Below are positions 1 to 6,927 of a stretch of DNA of 33,933 nt, piece by piece. How positions within the stretch are numbered: position 1 is the first letter of the stretch; the number at the start of each line of letters is the position of its first letter. The translations under genes and the position numbers were made by a program. A model generated the notes under the pieces. That model was not told where the DNA came from. It did no database searches and saw only the letters and a program-made list of their open reading frames with translations. Source of the stretch: Pseudonocardiales bacterium (GTDB taxonomy: Bacteria > Actinomycetota > Actinomycetes > Mycobacteriales > Pseudonocardiaceae); contig JAFAWY010000111.1 in the NCBI GenBank assembly GCA_019241525.1, positions 1 to 33,933 on the forward strand, given 5' to 3'.

Positions 1-158
1 GCGGCGTGTACGTGTAAAGGGTCACTATCGCGACGGGCATTGGGTCAAAGCTCACTACCGTCAGTTACCTGAGAGCAGGACAACCATTCCACCTCAGCGC
101 ACTCGAAATAACAACAGTTCTAACAGAACCAACAGCGGGAGGAGTCCCGGTCATTCCT

Positions 159-734
159 TTGCCGTCGTTAACGACTAATTTATGGAACAACGCCGGATAC
201 AAAGAGCATCGTCGTTCAATACGCAAAAGAGAAAAAGAGCGAATCGGTGAAACTGCCGAGTTTTGTGTGTCGGCCGTCAAAGATGGGGGAATAGAAGCCA
301 CTGCCGACAAAATTGCCAAACGCGTAAGTCGTGACACATGGGACGTGCTACGGCGCCGGTGGGGTCGCTTTCGTTGCAAGTGGATGGCGCGACTCGCTCA
401 ACAAATCCTCGATGCGAAAGCGCAGATGCACGAAACCGCGGCTGATGTGGTGATGCTAAAATGGTGGAACCCGTTACATACTCCCGAGCGTGTTTTTGCC
501 CACGAACTCCTTAAGAGCATACCATTTCCAGGCGTGGACGAGCACTTTGTAGCAGCCGCCTACGGCATTCGGCTGACAGGAGTATGTCTCTGCGCGACTC
601 AAGGAATACCTCTAACTAAGTGCGCATGTTTTCAGCCGCTGGCTCTAGGATGGACCAAAGAGCAAGTTAAATCGTTTCTAGTATCGCGTGGCGATGAATG
701 GATGCGTGGTTCCAAATCAGGACTGGTCGGTTAA
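159..734 (+). CDS. Hypothetical protein, Cys-rich C-terminal part
   Basis: This open frame of 191 codons begins with TTG at 159. A purine-rich GGGAGGAG lies at 137-144, about 14 bases upstream, which is far for a ribosome site, so the true start is uncertain. The N-terminal half is basic and Lys/Arg-rich, with a likely helical stretch. Near residues 143-156 there is a CLC...CAC pattern (VCLCATQ, then KCACF) that could bind metal. I recognise no family. The base composition is clearly less GC-rich than the core genes at 11-19 kb, which suggests acquired DNA. It has no operon partner. That it is a gene rests on its length and composition only. Confidence 0.4.
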   Translation: MPSLTTNLWNNAGYKEHRRSIRKREKERIGETAEFCVSAVKDGGIEATADKIAKRVSRDTWDVLRRRWGRFRCKWMARLAQQILDAKAQMHETAADVVMLKWWNPLHTPERVFAHELLKSIPFPGVDEHFVAAAYGIRLTGVCLCATQGIPLTKCACFQPLALGWTKEQVKSFLVSRGDEWMRGSKSGLVG

Positions 735-1104
735 ATACTGCTAAACACCCAGACTGGCGTCCTACGAATTGTCCGCAAGTGCAGGAGAATTGCCACGGGG
801 AAACTGCGGGCCGAGAGAATTGCGCAAGCAACTCCGACAAAGTCCCTAGGTCGCAAACTATCGAGTGGACCACAAAGTACGCAATCGGCCCACTTTCGGC
901 TGACATTTAGTTGCAGCCCGCAACAGAAAGATTGCGCCATCCGTGTAGATTGGTGCGAATTGTCGCGGAATAGTGGACGCGTGCTATATAATCGAAGCTA
1001 GTGCCGACCCTGACCCGTTAGCACGGACAGCGCAAGCGCCCGACCTTTGATCATTCCAAAACGATCATTTCACCCCACCGTTGCCGCTGCACGGACAGCG
1101 ATAG
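735..1104. other. Intergenic region with a possible promoter
   Basis: I see no convincing gene in these 370 bases. An extended -10-like string TGCTATATAAT occurs at 982-992, the best promoter candidate for the gene starting near 1105. A TTGTCG at 960-965 is a poor -35 because the spacing is about 19. GCACGGACAGCG occurs twice, at about 1021 and 1089, and TGATC...GATCA flanks the A-run near 1055. These may be regulatory but none is proven. Confidence 0.3.
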
Positions 1105-1884
1105 ATGCGGCAGATGGGTGGAGTTTGTATCAACGACCAGATCAAGTTGCTCTCCAGTGGCATCAGTTTGAGTGCCGAGAAAAGAGCGCAACGTGGTCCG
1201 CATGGTGGGTGGCATACCCAGACCCTTCGGCGACGACGAACCCCCCCCCAAGGTAACAAAGCAGTCGCAGCAGCGGCCGTTGTCCTCGCGTTATCGGGAC
1301 TTGCCGGTGGTGGATTAGGCGCTGCTACGGCCGGAGAAGCGTCCGGCGAGTTGAGTATCAGGGCCCCAAGGAGCGAAAGCAACGCGGCGAGGACCGGCAG
1401 AACCGAAGTCGACGCACAGATCTCTGGTGTTCGAGATGCCCTCAAGGTAACCACGCGTTTGAGACGGTTGGGATACCGGGTTAAGTTCCAGGCTGAGCAC
1501 AAAGATTACGCTTGCGCTGACAATTCCGATGGAGACGTCCAAGCCTTCTTCCGGGAAAATGAATGCCTCTCGCTTTATCGTGTTATTTATGAGATTCAAG
1601 ACAAATGCAACACCTACCTCATCTCCATGACAACCGTTATAATGCCCAGCGAGCAAACAGCGATTGCCCTACGGTGGCTGCTCGATCAGGGAACCAGAGG
1701 GGCAATCAACCTGCTGATCCCGCCAAGTGGGAAATACCGTGACTTTCCTTTCATCCACACGCGGGCATCCACCACTCGTAACGGCGCTACCGTGACTGCC
1801 TTCGACCTCAAACCGGTCGGCCGCACCCTGGGATCCGCCGTACTCGACGCCTTGCTCAGCAACACCCAGATTGCTTTGTGGTAA
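1105..1884 (+). CDS. Membrane-anchored protein of unknown function
   Basis: The frame has 259 codons. Residues 1-51 are basic and presumably cytoplasmic. Residues 52-76 (AVAAAAVVLALSGLAGGGLGAATAG) are one hydrophobic, Ala/Gly-rich segment. The remaining 180 or so residues would lie outside the cell. That part holds three Cys (YACAD, NECLS, DKCNT) that could form disulfides, and a compact mixed alpha/beta-looking region. I know similar architectures among actinobacterial proteins of unknown function but cannot name a family. The start is uncertain because no good ribosome site precedes 1105; the second Met is at 1114. The closing third reads cleanly to TAA at 1884. It stands alone, upstream of the arsenic genes but probably not part of them. 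Confidence 0.5.
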   Translation: MRQMGGVCINDQIKLLSSGISLSAEKRAQRGPHGGWHTQTLRRRRTPPQGNKAVAAAAVVLALSGLAGGGLGAATAGEASGELSIRAPRSESNAARTGRTEVDAQISGVRDALKVTTRLRRLGYRVKFQAEHKDYACADNSDGDVQAFFRENECLSLYRVIYEIQDKCNTYLISMTTVIMPSEQTAIALRWLLDQGTRGAINLLIPPSGKYRDFPFIHTRASTTRNGATVTAFDLKPVGRTLGSAVLDALLSNTQIALW

Positions 1885-2108
1885 CCGCGGGCGGTACGCC
1901 CACCGTTCCGGACAGGCGCAGCACACACCTGGTTGTGCGGCGCTCGACTGGCCAAGGATCGCACCAGCGCGGCGCAGCCGCTTGCCATACAGGCGATCAC
2001 GTATTCGGTGGATTGGTTTTGCTCCATCTTGATGTCGCCGTCTTGCACCTTGATCAGGTGCCGGAAAGCGGGGCAGATTGTGGAGACAGGGAGCGGCCAA
2101 TTGATCCG

Positions 2109-2888
2109 TCAGCGTGGTGGTGCTGGTTTGGTGGCGCGGATGATTGCGGAGTGCATGCCGTCAGCGACCTGGTGGGTGGGCGTGATGGTGATGTCGATGA
2201 ATCCTGCGGTGGCCAGTCCGTCGTGGTATTCGGCGATGGTTAGGGCACCGGCGATACATCCGACGTAGCTGCCGCGTTCGGCGCGCTGCTTGGGGGTGAG
2301 GTGGTTTTCGGCGACGACATCCGATACACCGAGTCGCCCAGTGGGGACCAACACGCGGAAGGCTTCAGCGAACACGGCCGGTTTGTTGGTGGACAGGTTG
2401 ACCACGCAGTTGGAAATGATCACATCGATTGAGCTGTCGGGCAGAGGGATGGCCTCGATGGTTCCCTTGACGAATTCCACATTGGGGGCGCCCGCCCGGG
2501 TGGCATTGGCGCGGGCGAGGGTGAGCATTTCCTCGGTCATGTCCAGCCCGTAGACCTTGCCGGTGGGTCCAACGCGCCGGGCGGAAAGCAGGACATCGAT
2601 TCCGCCTCCAGAGCCAAGGTCGAGCACCCGGTCCCCCTCGCGCAGGTCAGCCACGGCCAGTGGATTGCCGCAGCCCAAGCTTGCTGCGACGGCCTCGGCC
2701 GGCAGTCCCTCCTGCTCAGTCGGATCATAGAGCTGACTACCAAATCCCTCGCCGATCTCGACGGGGTAGGCCTCGCCGGAGGCATCGACGCCGCAGCAGC
2801 TGGCGGTGGTTCCGGTGCGCACGGCCGTGGCTGCTGCGGCGTAGCGCTGACGGACCCGGTCGCGCAGCGCGTCGGTTTGCTCGGTCAT
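2109..2888 (-). CDS. arsM: Arsenite S-adenosylmethionine methyltransferase
   Basis: This 259-residue class I methyltransferase would convert As(III) to methylated arsenicals in the cytosol. SAM-binding motif I is VLDLGSGGGID at 88-98, followed by the acidic end of beta 2 (LD at 115-116). The As-binding cysteines typical of ArsM are present: CC at 31-32, SLGCG at 73, SNCVVN at 161 and VGCIAG at 211. I chose the ATG at 2888 because homologues start near MTEQ; an in-frame ATG at 2963 would run through both operators. The gene faces arsR across an 84-bp gap with two palindromes, so it is probably ArsR-controlled. The match to the family is strong over the whole length. Confidence 0.93.
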   Translation of the reverse strand: MTEQTDALRDRVRQRYAAAATAVRTGTTASCCGVDASGEAYPVEIGEGFGSQLYDPTEQEGLPAEAVAASLGCGNPLAVADLREGDRVLDLGSGGGIDVLLSARRVGPTGKVYGLDMTEEMLTLARANATRAGAPNVEFVKGTIEAIPLPDSSIDVIISNCVVNLSTNKPAVFAEAFRVLVPTGRLGVSDVVAENHLTPKQRAERGSYVGCIAGALTIAEYHDGLATAGFIDITITPTHQVADGMHSAIIRATKPAPPR

Positions 2889-2911
2889 CGGTGAAACTCC
2901 CTTGCGCCCGC

Positions 2912-2933
2912 TATTTCGATGGCAGTCGATATA
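2912..2933. promoter_or_regulatory. ArsR operator candidate 1 (arsM-proximal)
   Basis: This is a 22-bp imperfect palindrome of the form TATnTCGA-N6-TCGAnATA. It lies 24 bp upstream of arsM and shares length and outer arms with the second palindrome at 2946-2967. A site of this shape between divergent arsM and arsR genes is where ArsR-family repressors bind. Confidence 0.65.
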
Positions 2934-2945
2934 TAGCTTGCGCCC

Positions 2946-2967
2946 TATTTTGACGACTGTCAAGATA
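2946..2967. promoter_or_regulatory. ArsR operator candidate 2 (arsR-proximal)
   Basis: This is a 22-bp palindrome of the form TATnTTGAC-GACT-GTCAAnATA. It ends 5 bp before the arsR ATG. Its centre is 34 bp from that of the first site, about three helical turns, which would suit two repressor dimers on one face of the DNA. Its closeness to the ATG implies a very short or absent arsR leader. Confidence 0.65.
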
Positions 2968-2972
2968 GAGAG

Positions 2973-3320
2973 ATGTCTATGTCATCGGAGATGACGGCCT
3001 GCTGTACACCGTTGACCACGGACCCGCTCACGGCCGATCAGGCAGAGCTGCTATCCCACCGGTTCAAAGCACTCGGCGATCCGGTACGGCTGCGCTTGCT
3101 GAGCCTGATCGCCAGCCACCAGGGCGGCGAGGCATGCGTGTGCGAGCTCACCGCCGCTTTCCAGCTTTCCGGGCCGACGATCTCGCATCACCTGCGCGTG
3201 TTGCGGGAAGCCGGGTTGATCGAGGGACAGCGGCGGGGCACCTGGATCTACTACCGGATCGTGCCCGAGGCGCTGCGGAGCCTGTCCCAAGCCCTGCACC
3301 CCACCGCGGTGCTGACATGA
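2973..3320 (+). CDS. arsR: ArsR-family arsenic-sensing repressor
   Basis: The protein has 115 residues. It has the winged helix-turn-helix core FKALGDPVRLRLL (31-43) and the recognition helix region SGPTISHHLRVLREAGLI. Two kinds of arsenite site appear together. ACVCEL (C55, C57) matches the alpha-3 CxC site of E. coli-type ArsR. The N-terminal CC (C10, C11) resembles the site of Corynebacterium ArsR, which uses two N-terminal Cys plus one in the helix. The start is ATG 2973; ATG 2979 and 2991 are also in frame. The stop overlaps the start of the next gene (ATGA at 3317-3320), so arsR, aqpS and arsC form one operon. It probably represses itself and arsM through the two palindromes. Confidence 0.93.
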   Translation: MSMSSEMTACCTPLTTDPLTADQAELLSHRFKALGDPVRLRLLSLIASHQGGEACVCELTAAFQLSGPTISHHLRVLREAGLIEGQRRGTWIYYRIVPEALRSLSQALHPTAVLT

Positions 3321-4069
3321 GCGGAGCTGATCTGCCACGACGGCTTCTCGCCGAGCTGGTGGGCACCGGATTGTTGGTGACGGTGGTCGTCGGCTCGGGA
3401 ATCGCCGCCCAGCAGCTGTCCCCGGGCCAGGTGGGATTGCAGCTGCTGGAGAACTCCACCACCACAGCGCTAGGCCTGAGCGTGCTCATCCTGCTGTGCG
3501 GTCCGGTGTCCGGGGCGCACTTCAACCCGGTCGTCTCCGCGGTGGACTGGCTGCTGGGCCGCCACTCCAGCAGCGGTCTATCCGGTCAGGAAGTGCTGGC
3601 CTACACCACCACCCAACTCCTTGGTTCCATCGGCGGGGCCGTGCTGGCGAACGTCATGTTCGGCCTATCCGCGCTCCAGGTCTCGCACAAGCCGCGCACC
3701 AGCATGGGGTTATGGGTCGGCGAGGTGGTCGCGACCGCTGGGCTCATCGCCCTAATCGTGGTGCTGGCTCGGACGGGACGTGCAGCGTTGTCCGCTGCGG
3801 CAGTGGGCGCCTACATCGGTGCCGCTTACTGGTTCACCTCCTCTACTTCCTTCGCTAATCCGGCAGTCACGGTGGGTCGGGTGTTCAGCGATACCTTCGC
3901 TGGTATCGCCCCGACCTCGGTGCCCGGCTTCGTGCTCGCGCAACTGGTTGGCGGAATTCTCGGAGCCGGCTTGGCCGCGGTTCTGTATCCCGATGCCGGC
4001 CAAGCTGCCGCGCGCGTGGTCGTCCCACACCCGGCTAGTGCTGCCCCTGTCCCGAGGGAGGCACCGTGA
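3317..4069 (+). CDS. aqpS: Aquaglyceroporin (MIP family) of the ars operon
   Basis: This membrane channel of 250 residues has six predicted transmembrane segments and the two half-helix signatures of the family: HFNPVVS (NPV at 70-72) and FANPAVTVGR (NPA at 181-183, Arg188). It sits between arsR and arsC, overlapping arsR by ATGA and arsC by GTGA, so the three are translated together. In Sinorhizobium meliloti the same arrangement (AqpS with ArsC) lets arsenite, formed from arsenate inside the cell, leave downhill through the channel. That role is inferred here from context. The variant first motif (NPV instead of NPA) occurs in arsenic-linked members. The start ATG 3317 is fixed by the overlap. 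Confidence 0.88.
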   Translation: MSGADLPRRLLAELVGTGLLVTVVVGSGIAAQQLSPGQVGLQLLENSTTTALGLSVLILLCGPVSGAHFNPVVSAVDWLLGRHSSSGLSGQEVLAYTTTQLLGSIGGAVLANVMFGLSALQVSHKPRTSMGLWVGEVVATAGLIALIVVLARTGRAALSAAAVGAYIGAAYWFTSSTSFANPAVTVGRVFSDTFAGIAPTSVPGFVLAQLVGGILGAGLAAVLYPDAGQAAARVVVPHPASAAPVPREAP

Positions 4070-4497
4070 CTAATGTGCCCGAAGTTTTGTTTGTTTGTGT
4101 GCACAACGCTGGCCGTTCCCAAATGGCCGCGGCCCTGCTCGCGCACCACGCGGATCATCGCGTCCAGGTCCGTTCCGCTGGTTCCACTCCGGCCGAAAAG
4201 ATCAATCCCGCGGTCCTGGCAGCCATGGCCGAGGTGGGACTGGACTTATCCAACGAGTTCCCCAAGCCTCTGACCGACGACGCGGTGCAGACTGCTGACG
4301 TGGTGATCACCATGGGGTGTGGGGACGCCTGCCCGATCTACCCCAGCAAGCGCTACCTCGACTGGAACCTTCCCGACCCCGCTGGGAAGACCCTCGCCGA
4401 GATCCGCCCCATCCGCGACGAGATCGACCGTCGAGTGCGTGTCCTGCTTAATGAATTAGCGCCGACACACAAAGAGGGTGATCCGGCTGCTCCGTGA
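4066..4497 (+). CDS. arsC: Arsenate reductase, low-MW phosphatase fold
   Basis: This 143-residue cytosolic enzyme reduces arsenate to arsenite. The catalytic P-loop is CVHNAGRS (Cys11 to Ser18), as in the thioredoxin/mycothiol branch related to low-MW tyrosine phosphatases. Two further Cys are at 85 and 89 in MGCGDACP, and NLPDPAGK gives the general-acid Asp104. The reductant cannot be read from the sequence: the Cys pair could support a thioredoxin cascade, while many actinobacterial relatives use mycothiol. The start is GTG 4066, overlapping the channel stop. It is the last gene of the operon. No terminator hairpin with a T-run is visible after it. Confidence 0.92.
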   Translation: MTNVPEVLFVCVHNAGRSQMAAALLAHHADHRVQVRSAGSTPAEKINPAVLAAMAEVGLDLSNEFPKPLTDDAVQTADVVITMGCGDACPIYPSKRYLDWNLPDPAGKTLAEIRPIRDEIDRRVRVLLNELAPTHKEGDPAAP

Positions 4498-4518
4498 CGA
4501 GTACGGCGCGAGTTGGCG

Positions 4519-4532
4519 TCGATGGCAGTCGA
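4519..4532. repeat. Exact copy of the operator 1 core after arsC
   Basis: The 14 bases TCGATGGCAGTCGA repeat exactly the centre of operator 1 (2916-2929). They begin 22 bp after the arsC stop. The copy lacks the TAT...ATA outer arms, so ArsR binding is unproven. An open frame of 50 codons starts within it (ATG 4522, TAG ending at 4674), with no ribosome site. Confidence 0.5.
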
Positions 4533-4742
4533 GCACGCAGCGATCGACACCGAGACCGTGCTGACGGCCGCTTTCCCGGGAATAGCACAAGGGAGCTATA
4601 CCAGCACCACATCAAGAGTCGTCACATACCGTGATCGCCCAGAAATGTACGTTCACCCGTGCGGGGAGAGATAGCCAAGCGTCCAGGACGCCCGAAGGCG
4701 AATATTCTTAAAAAAACGATGAGATCGCTTACATGTTGCGGC

Positions 4743-5081
4743 TTACCATTGCCGCGAATTGCGCGCCGCTATGGTGAGCAAGGGTTGCCGCATGAGTATC
4801 ATCGAAGGTTTTCCAGCCCGTAGTCGGTTGCTTTCACGGGTATTGCAACCACGGTGTGCAGGAACGAGGTTAGTAGGATCAAGCGGGTCGCCGCCCTGGG
4901 CTAATCCGATGATGTGATGCACGGTGCCCGCTAACCGGTGAAGTGGCCGCGCACGGGTGAGCTGATAGTCGATTGGTCGTCCGCAGAGGAAACACGGCGT
5001 ACAACTCGCCTCCGCGTCAGCCATGCAAGCCGCTTGCGCTTTTCGCCAGCGTGCGCCTTGCCTTCCGGGGCCGGTGCCCAT
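4743..5081 (-). CDS. HNH endonuclease
   Basis: This small protein of 112 residues has a complete HNH fold signature. A CxxC zinc pair is at 30-33 (CFLCG), VHHII at 54-58 supplies the catalytic His, DPTNL holds the middle Asn (71), and HRGCN (76-80) closes the site. HNH proteins of this size are typical of phage and integrative-element ends, where they can nick DNA in packaging, replication or recombination. It is the last gene of the minus-strand train that begins at xis. The start is the ATG at 5081, 44 bp after the preceding gene. The TAA stop lies in GCGGCTTA, a string also found beside rnpB. Confidence 0.8.
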   Translation of the reverse strand: MGTGPGRQGARWRKAQAACMADAEASCTPCFLCGRPIDYQLTRARPLHRLAGTVHHIIGLAQGGDPLDPTNLVPAHRGCNTRESNRLRAGKPSMILMRQPLLTIAARNSRQW

Positions 5082-5125
5082 CTCGCTGGATCACCACCGT
5101 GTCGAGGTTGCGGTCGGGCAGCTCA

Positions 5126-5482
5126 CTACCAGTTCCGGCGAAAAACCTCTGCGCGAAAGCACTCGGGATGCGCTGGTGCGCCGGGTGGTCGTGTGGGTTG
5201 GTATCCCGGCCGCAGCTTGAAGACGGTGACGGTGTGCTGCCCGGCGGGGATCGGCTTTCCGCATAACAAACACAAACGGGTCGTCGTGTCACCGGTGACC
5301 ACAGTCTTGGCGTTCGGATTGGTGGCATCGGTCGTTTGTGGTGCGTGGGGTGCGCTGGCACCCGGGACCAGGGTGCCTGCTGCCGTTGTTGTGTCCTGGT
5401 CCCAGGTGCCGCGCTGCGACCCGAACAGGCCTTGTGCGGGCTTCCACCACCGCATGCCTGTCGGGGAGTTTTTCTTTTTCAT
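5126..5482 (-). CDS. Small zinc-finger-like element protein
   Basis: The protein has 118 residues with a low-complexity Thr/Pro/Ala-rich middle (30-65). It then has CLLCGKPI (C71, C74) and HPECF (H105, C108), which together make a plausible four-ligand zinc site. CLLCGKPI closely resembles CFLCGRPI in the HNH protein next door, so the two may share an origin or partner. Start ATG 5482 overlaps the stop of the upstream gene (ATGA), indicating coupled translation. I know no function for it. Confidence 0.6.
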   Translation of the reverse strand: MKKKNSPTGMRWWKPAQGLFGSQRGTWDQDTTTAAGTLVPGASAPHAPQTTDATNPNAKTVVTGDTTTRLCLLCGKPIPAGQHTVTVFKLRPGYQPTRPPGAPAHPECFRAEVFRRNW

Positions 5483-6033
5483 GGCCGGTAGTAGCCGTAC
5501 CTTGCGATCTTGTCGGCGGTGGCTAACACTATCGCCCGATTTTGCTTCAAGATCTTGATGCAGTGGTCCATTGCTTCCCTGAGAATGAATGAGTCACCGA
5601 TCTCCGCTAATCGACGATGGTCATTGTCTAAGCCCGTAGGACCGTACGGGAACTGATCTTTTCTAAAGAGGTCGATCCACAGTTCTGGGGCCATGAGAAC
5701 GATGGCGTTTTGCAGTTTTGTGCCCTTCACGTGAACACAGGTTCCGCTGTTGTCGTCGGCGATTCGCGCGTATCGAACGTCTAAACCCAGGGCCTGGGCG
5801 GCTACACAATGCGCACTTTCATGCTCGGCGGCTTGGCGCTTGTCATTTTTCCACAGTTCTTCCCGCCGAGCGTCACGCGGAGTGCGGAGCTCACCTTTAC
5901 CGAGGGCATTGCTATTCAGCAGAGCATCGCGCATAGTGTGGCCTGTTGCCAGCCATTCGTGGACTACCGCCCGTGACTCCAGCGGTAGATCAAGGAAAAG
6001 TTCCCTGGCGGCCCGCTCGGATGCTGATATCAT
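5479..6033 (-). CDS. HExxH metallopeptidase-like protein (M41-like)
   Basis: The protein has 184 residues. The motif AAEHESAHCVAAQALGL has HESAH at 71-75, the zinc-binding HExxH pattern, in a setting like the EHExGHAvv segment of FtsH/M41 peptidases. An Asp in GLDNDH (136-138) could be the third ligand. It lacks any AAA+ or membrane part, so it would be a free-standing cytosolic peptidase domain. I chose the ATG at 6033 because it overlaps the upstream stop (ATGA); a longer frame to 6096 is less likely. It is translationally coupled to a helix-turn-helix protein, which recalls ImmA (protease) with ImmR (repressor), although neither is homologous by eye. Activity is inferred from the motif only. 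Confidence 0.65.
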   Translation of the reverse strand: MISASERAARELFLDLPLESRAVVHEWLATGHTMRDALLNSNALGKGELRTPRDARREELWKNDKRQAAEHESAHCVAAQALGLDVRYARIADDNSGTCVHVKGTKLQNAIVLMAPELWIDLFRKDQFPYGPTGLDNDHRRLAEIGDSFILREAMDHCIKILKQNRAIVLATADKIARYGYYRP

Positions 6034-6455
6034 CCTGCCCTTTTTCGACGCTGATGTTGCTGGTATGCGGCAACACTTCGGCTTTCCAGTTCCCACCGGC
6101 GGCCTTTACGACACCCGCTGATGCGTCCTGACCTGGCGAGGTGTTGAACGCGGCGGCGACTGACGTGCAGTTGCTCGCTGGCTTGCTCGACCGTAATCGT
6201 GCTGTAGCCAGGCCATGAAAGCTCACAACGCACTTCGTTGCGGCGTTGTGACAGCTCCAAGCTGGTCTGCCAGGCATCAGCAGCGCCGTTGATAGCGCGC
6301 ACCGCGGCGCTGAAATCTGGTCCGCGCAGCCAGACGGCACCGCGTATGTAGTTCGCGACCGGCGGCGCTTTGAGGAGTCGCGCGAGCAGGTACACGGCTG
6401 ATCCGGCGACTAGCGCTGTGGGCTCGCGGATCAGGGTCGCGTTCAATTTCGGCAT
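6030..6455 (-). CDS. Element protein with C-terminal excisionase-type HTH
   Basis: The protein has 141 residues. Residues 86-135 (ITVEQASEQLHVSRRRVQHLARSG...GRRWELESRSV) read as a MerR/excisionase-type helix-turn-helix with wing, so it should bind DNA. The first 85 residues contain a hydrophobic patch (ALVAGSAVYLLARLL) and match nothing I know. Its ATG follows directly on the TAA of the upstream gene, with no gap, and its stop overlaps the start of the HExxH gene. It may be a regulator or second recombination directionality factor. Confidence 0.6.
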   Translation of the reverse strand: MPKLNATLIREPTALVAGSAVYLLARLLKAPPVANYIRGAVWLRGPDFSAAVRAINGAADAWQTSLELSQRRNEVRCELSWPGYSTITVEQASEQLHVSRRRVQHLARSGRISGCRKGRRWELESRSVAAYQQHQRRKRAG

Positions 6456-6830
6456 TTAGTCACCTTCCGCGGGTTCCCGCGGTTCGCCGATCAGGGAGGA
6501 GTGGACATAGTGGAGAGCGACGCCATCCCGATACAGCTGGTAATAGGGAGATGGTGGGACCGGGCAGCCGTCGAGATTCTGTCCAAATTCATCACGGAGT
6601 AGACCGTGAAATCCGGGAAGAGTTATCTGCCCGGTTAGCCGACCCCCGATGTAGTCGGCGAGCGGCGCCAGTCCGCCACGATTAGCGCCAGCGCTCGCGG
6701 GTTCCATTCTGCTGAGATCGACGTGAGCGATCACCCGAGGAGCAGGGGGCGGCACCCATTCCCGCGACGAGCGGCCATTTCCCCGCCGGGTGACTGTTTG
6801 CTTGTGGTCGGTTTTTCGCATTTCTTCCAC
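6456..6830 (-). CDS. Hypothetical element protein
   Basis: The frame has 124 codons from GTG 6830, with a second start at ATG 6821. The N-terminus is polar and basic, the middle has GGLAPLADYIGGRLTGQI, and the C-terminus is acidic. I do not recognise the family. Its TAA abuts the ATG of the next gene, and a 28-codon frame ends 10 bp upstream, so it is probably part of the same message. Confidence 0.5.
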   Translation of the reverse strand: MEEMRKTDHKQTVTRRGNGRSSREWVPPPAPRVIAHVDLSRMEPASAGANRGGLAPLADYIGGRLTGQITLPGFHGLLRDEFGQNLDGCPVPPSPYYQLYRDGVALHYVHSSLIGEPREPAEGD

Positions 6831-6840
6831 CCAATCGGTG

Positions 6841-6927
6841 TCATCGTCGCTGTTGCACGCAGCTAGCTAATCGAGCCACGGCGTGAAGAGCACACTCGCG
6901 GGCGCCGGGTCGATATTCGTTACTCAC
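6841..6927 (-). CDS. Small protein of 28 residues with a strong RBS
   Basis: A GTG at 6927 is preceded at good spacing by GAGGAGG. The frame reads MSNEYRPGARECALHAV... and ends with TGA at 6841, 10 bp before the next gene. Length alone proves nothing, but the ribosome site is the best in the element, and the position in a tightly packed train supports translation. It could equally be a leader peptide coupling the downstream genes. Confidence 0.4.
   Translation of the reverse strand: MSNEYRPGARECALHAVARLASCVQQRR

Noticed and set aside
1686-2048. Minus-strand frame downstream of the membrane-anchored protein
   Set aside because: It overlaps the 3' third of a better gene on the other strand and has no recognisable motif. 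The stretch 1885-2048 alone looks mildly coding but has no support.
4522-4674. 50-codon frame after arsC
   Set aside because: It has no ribosome site and no recognisable sequence; it begins inside the repeated operator core.
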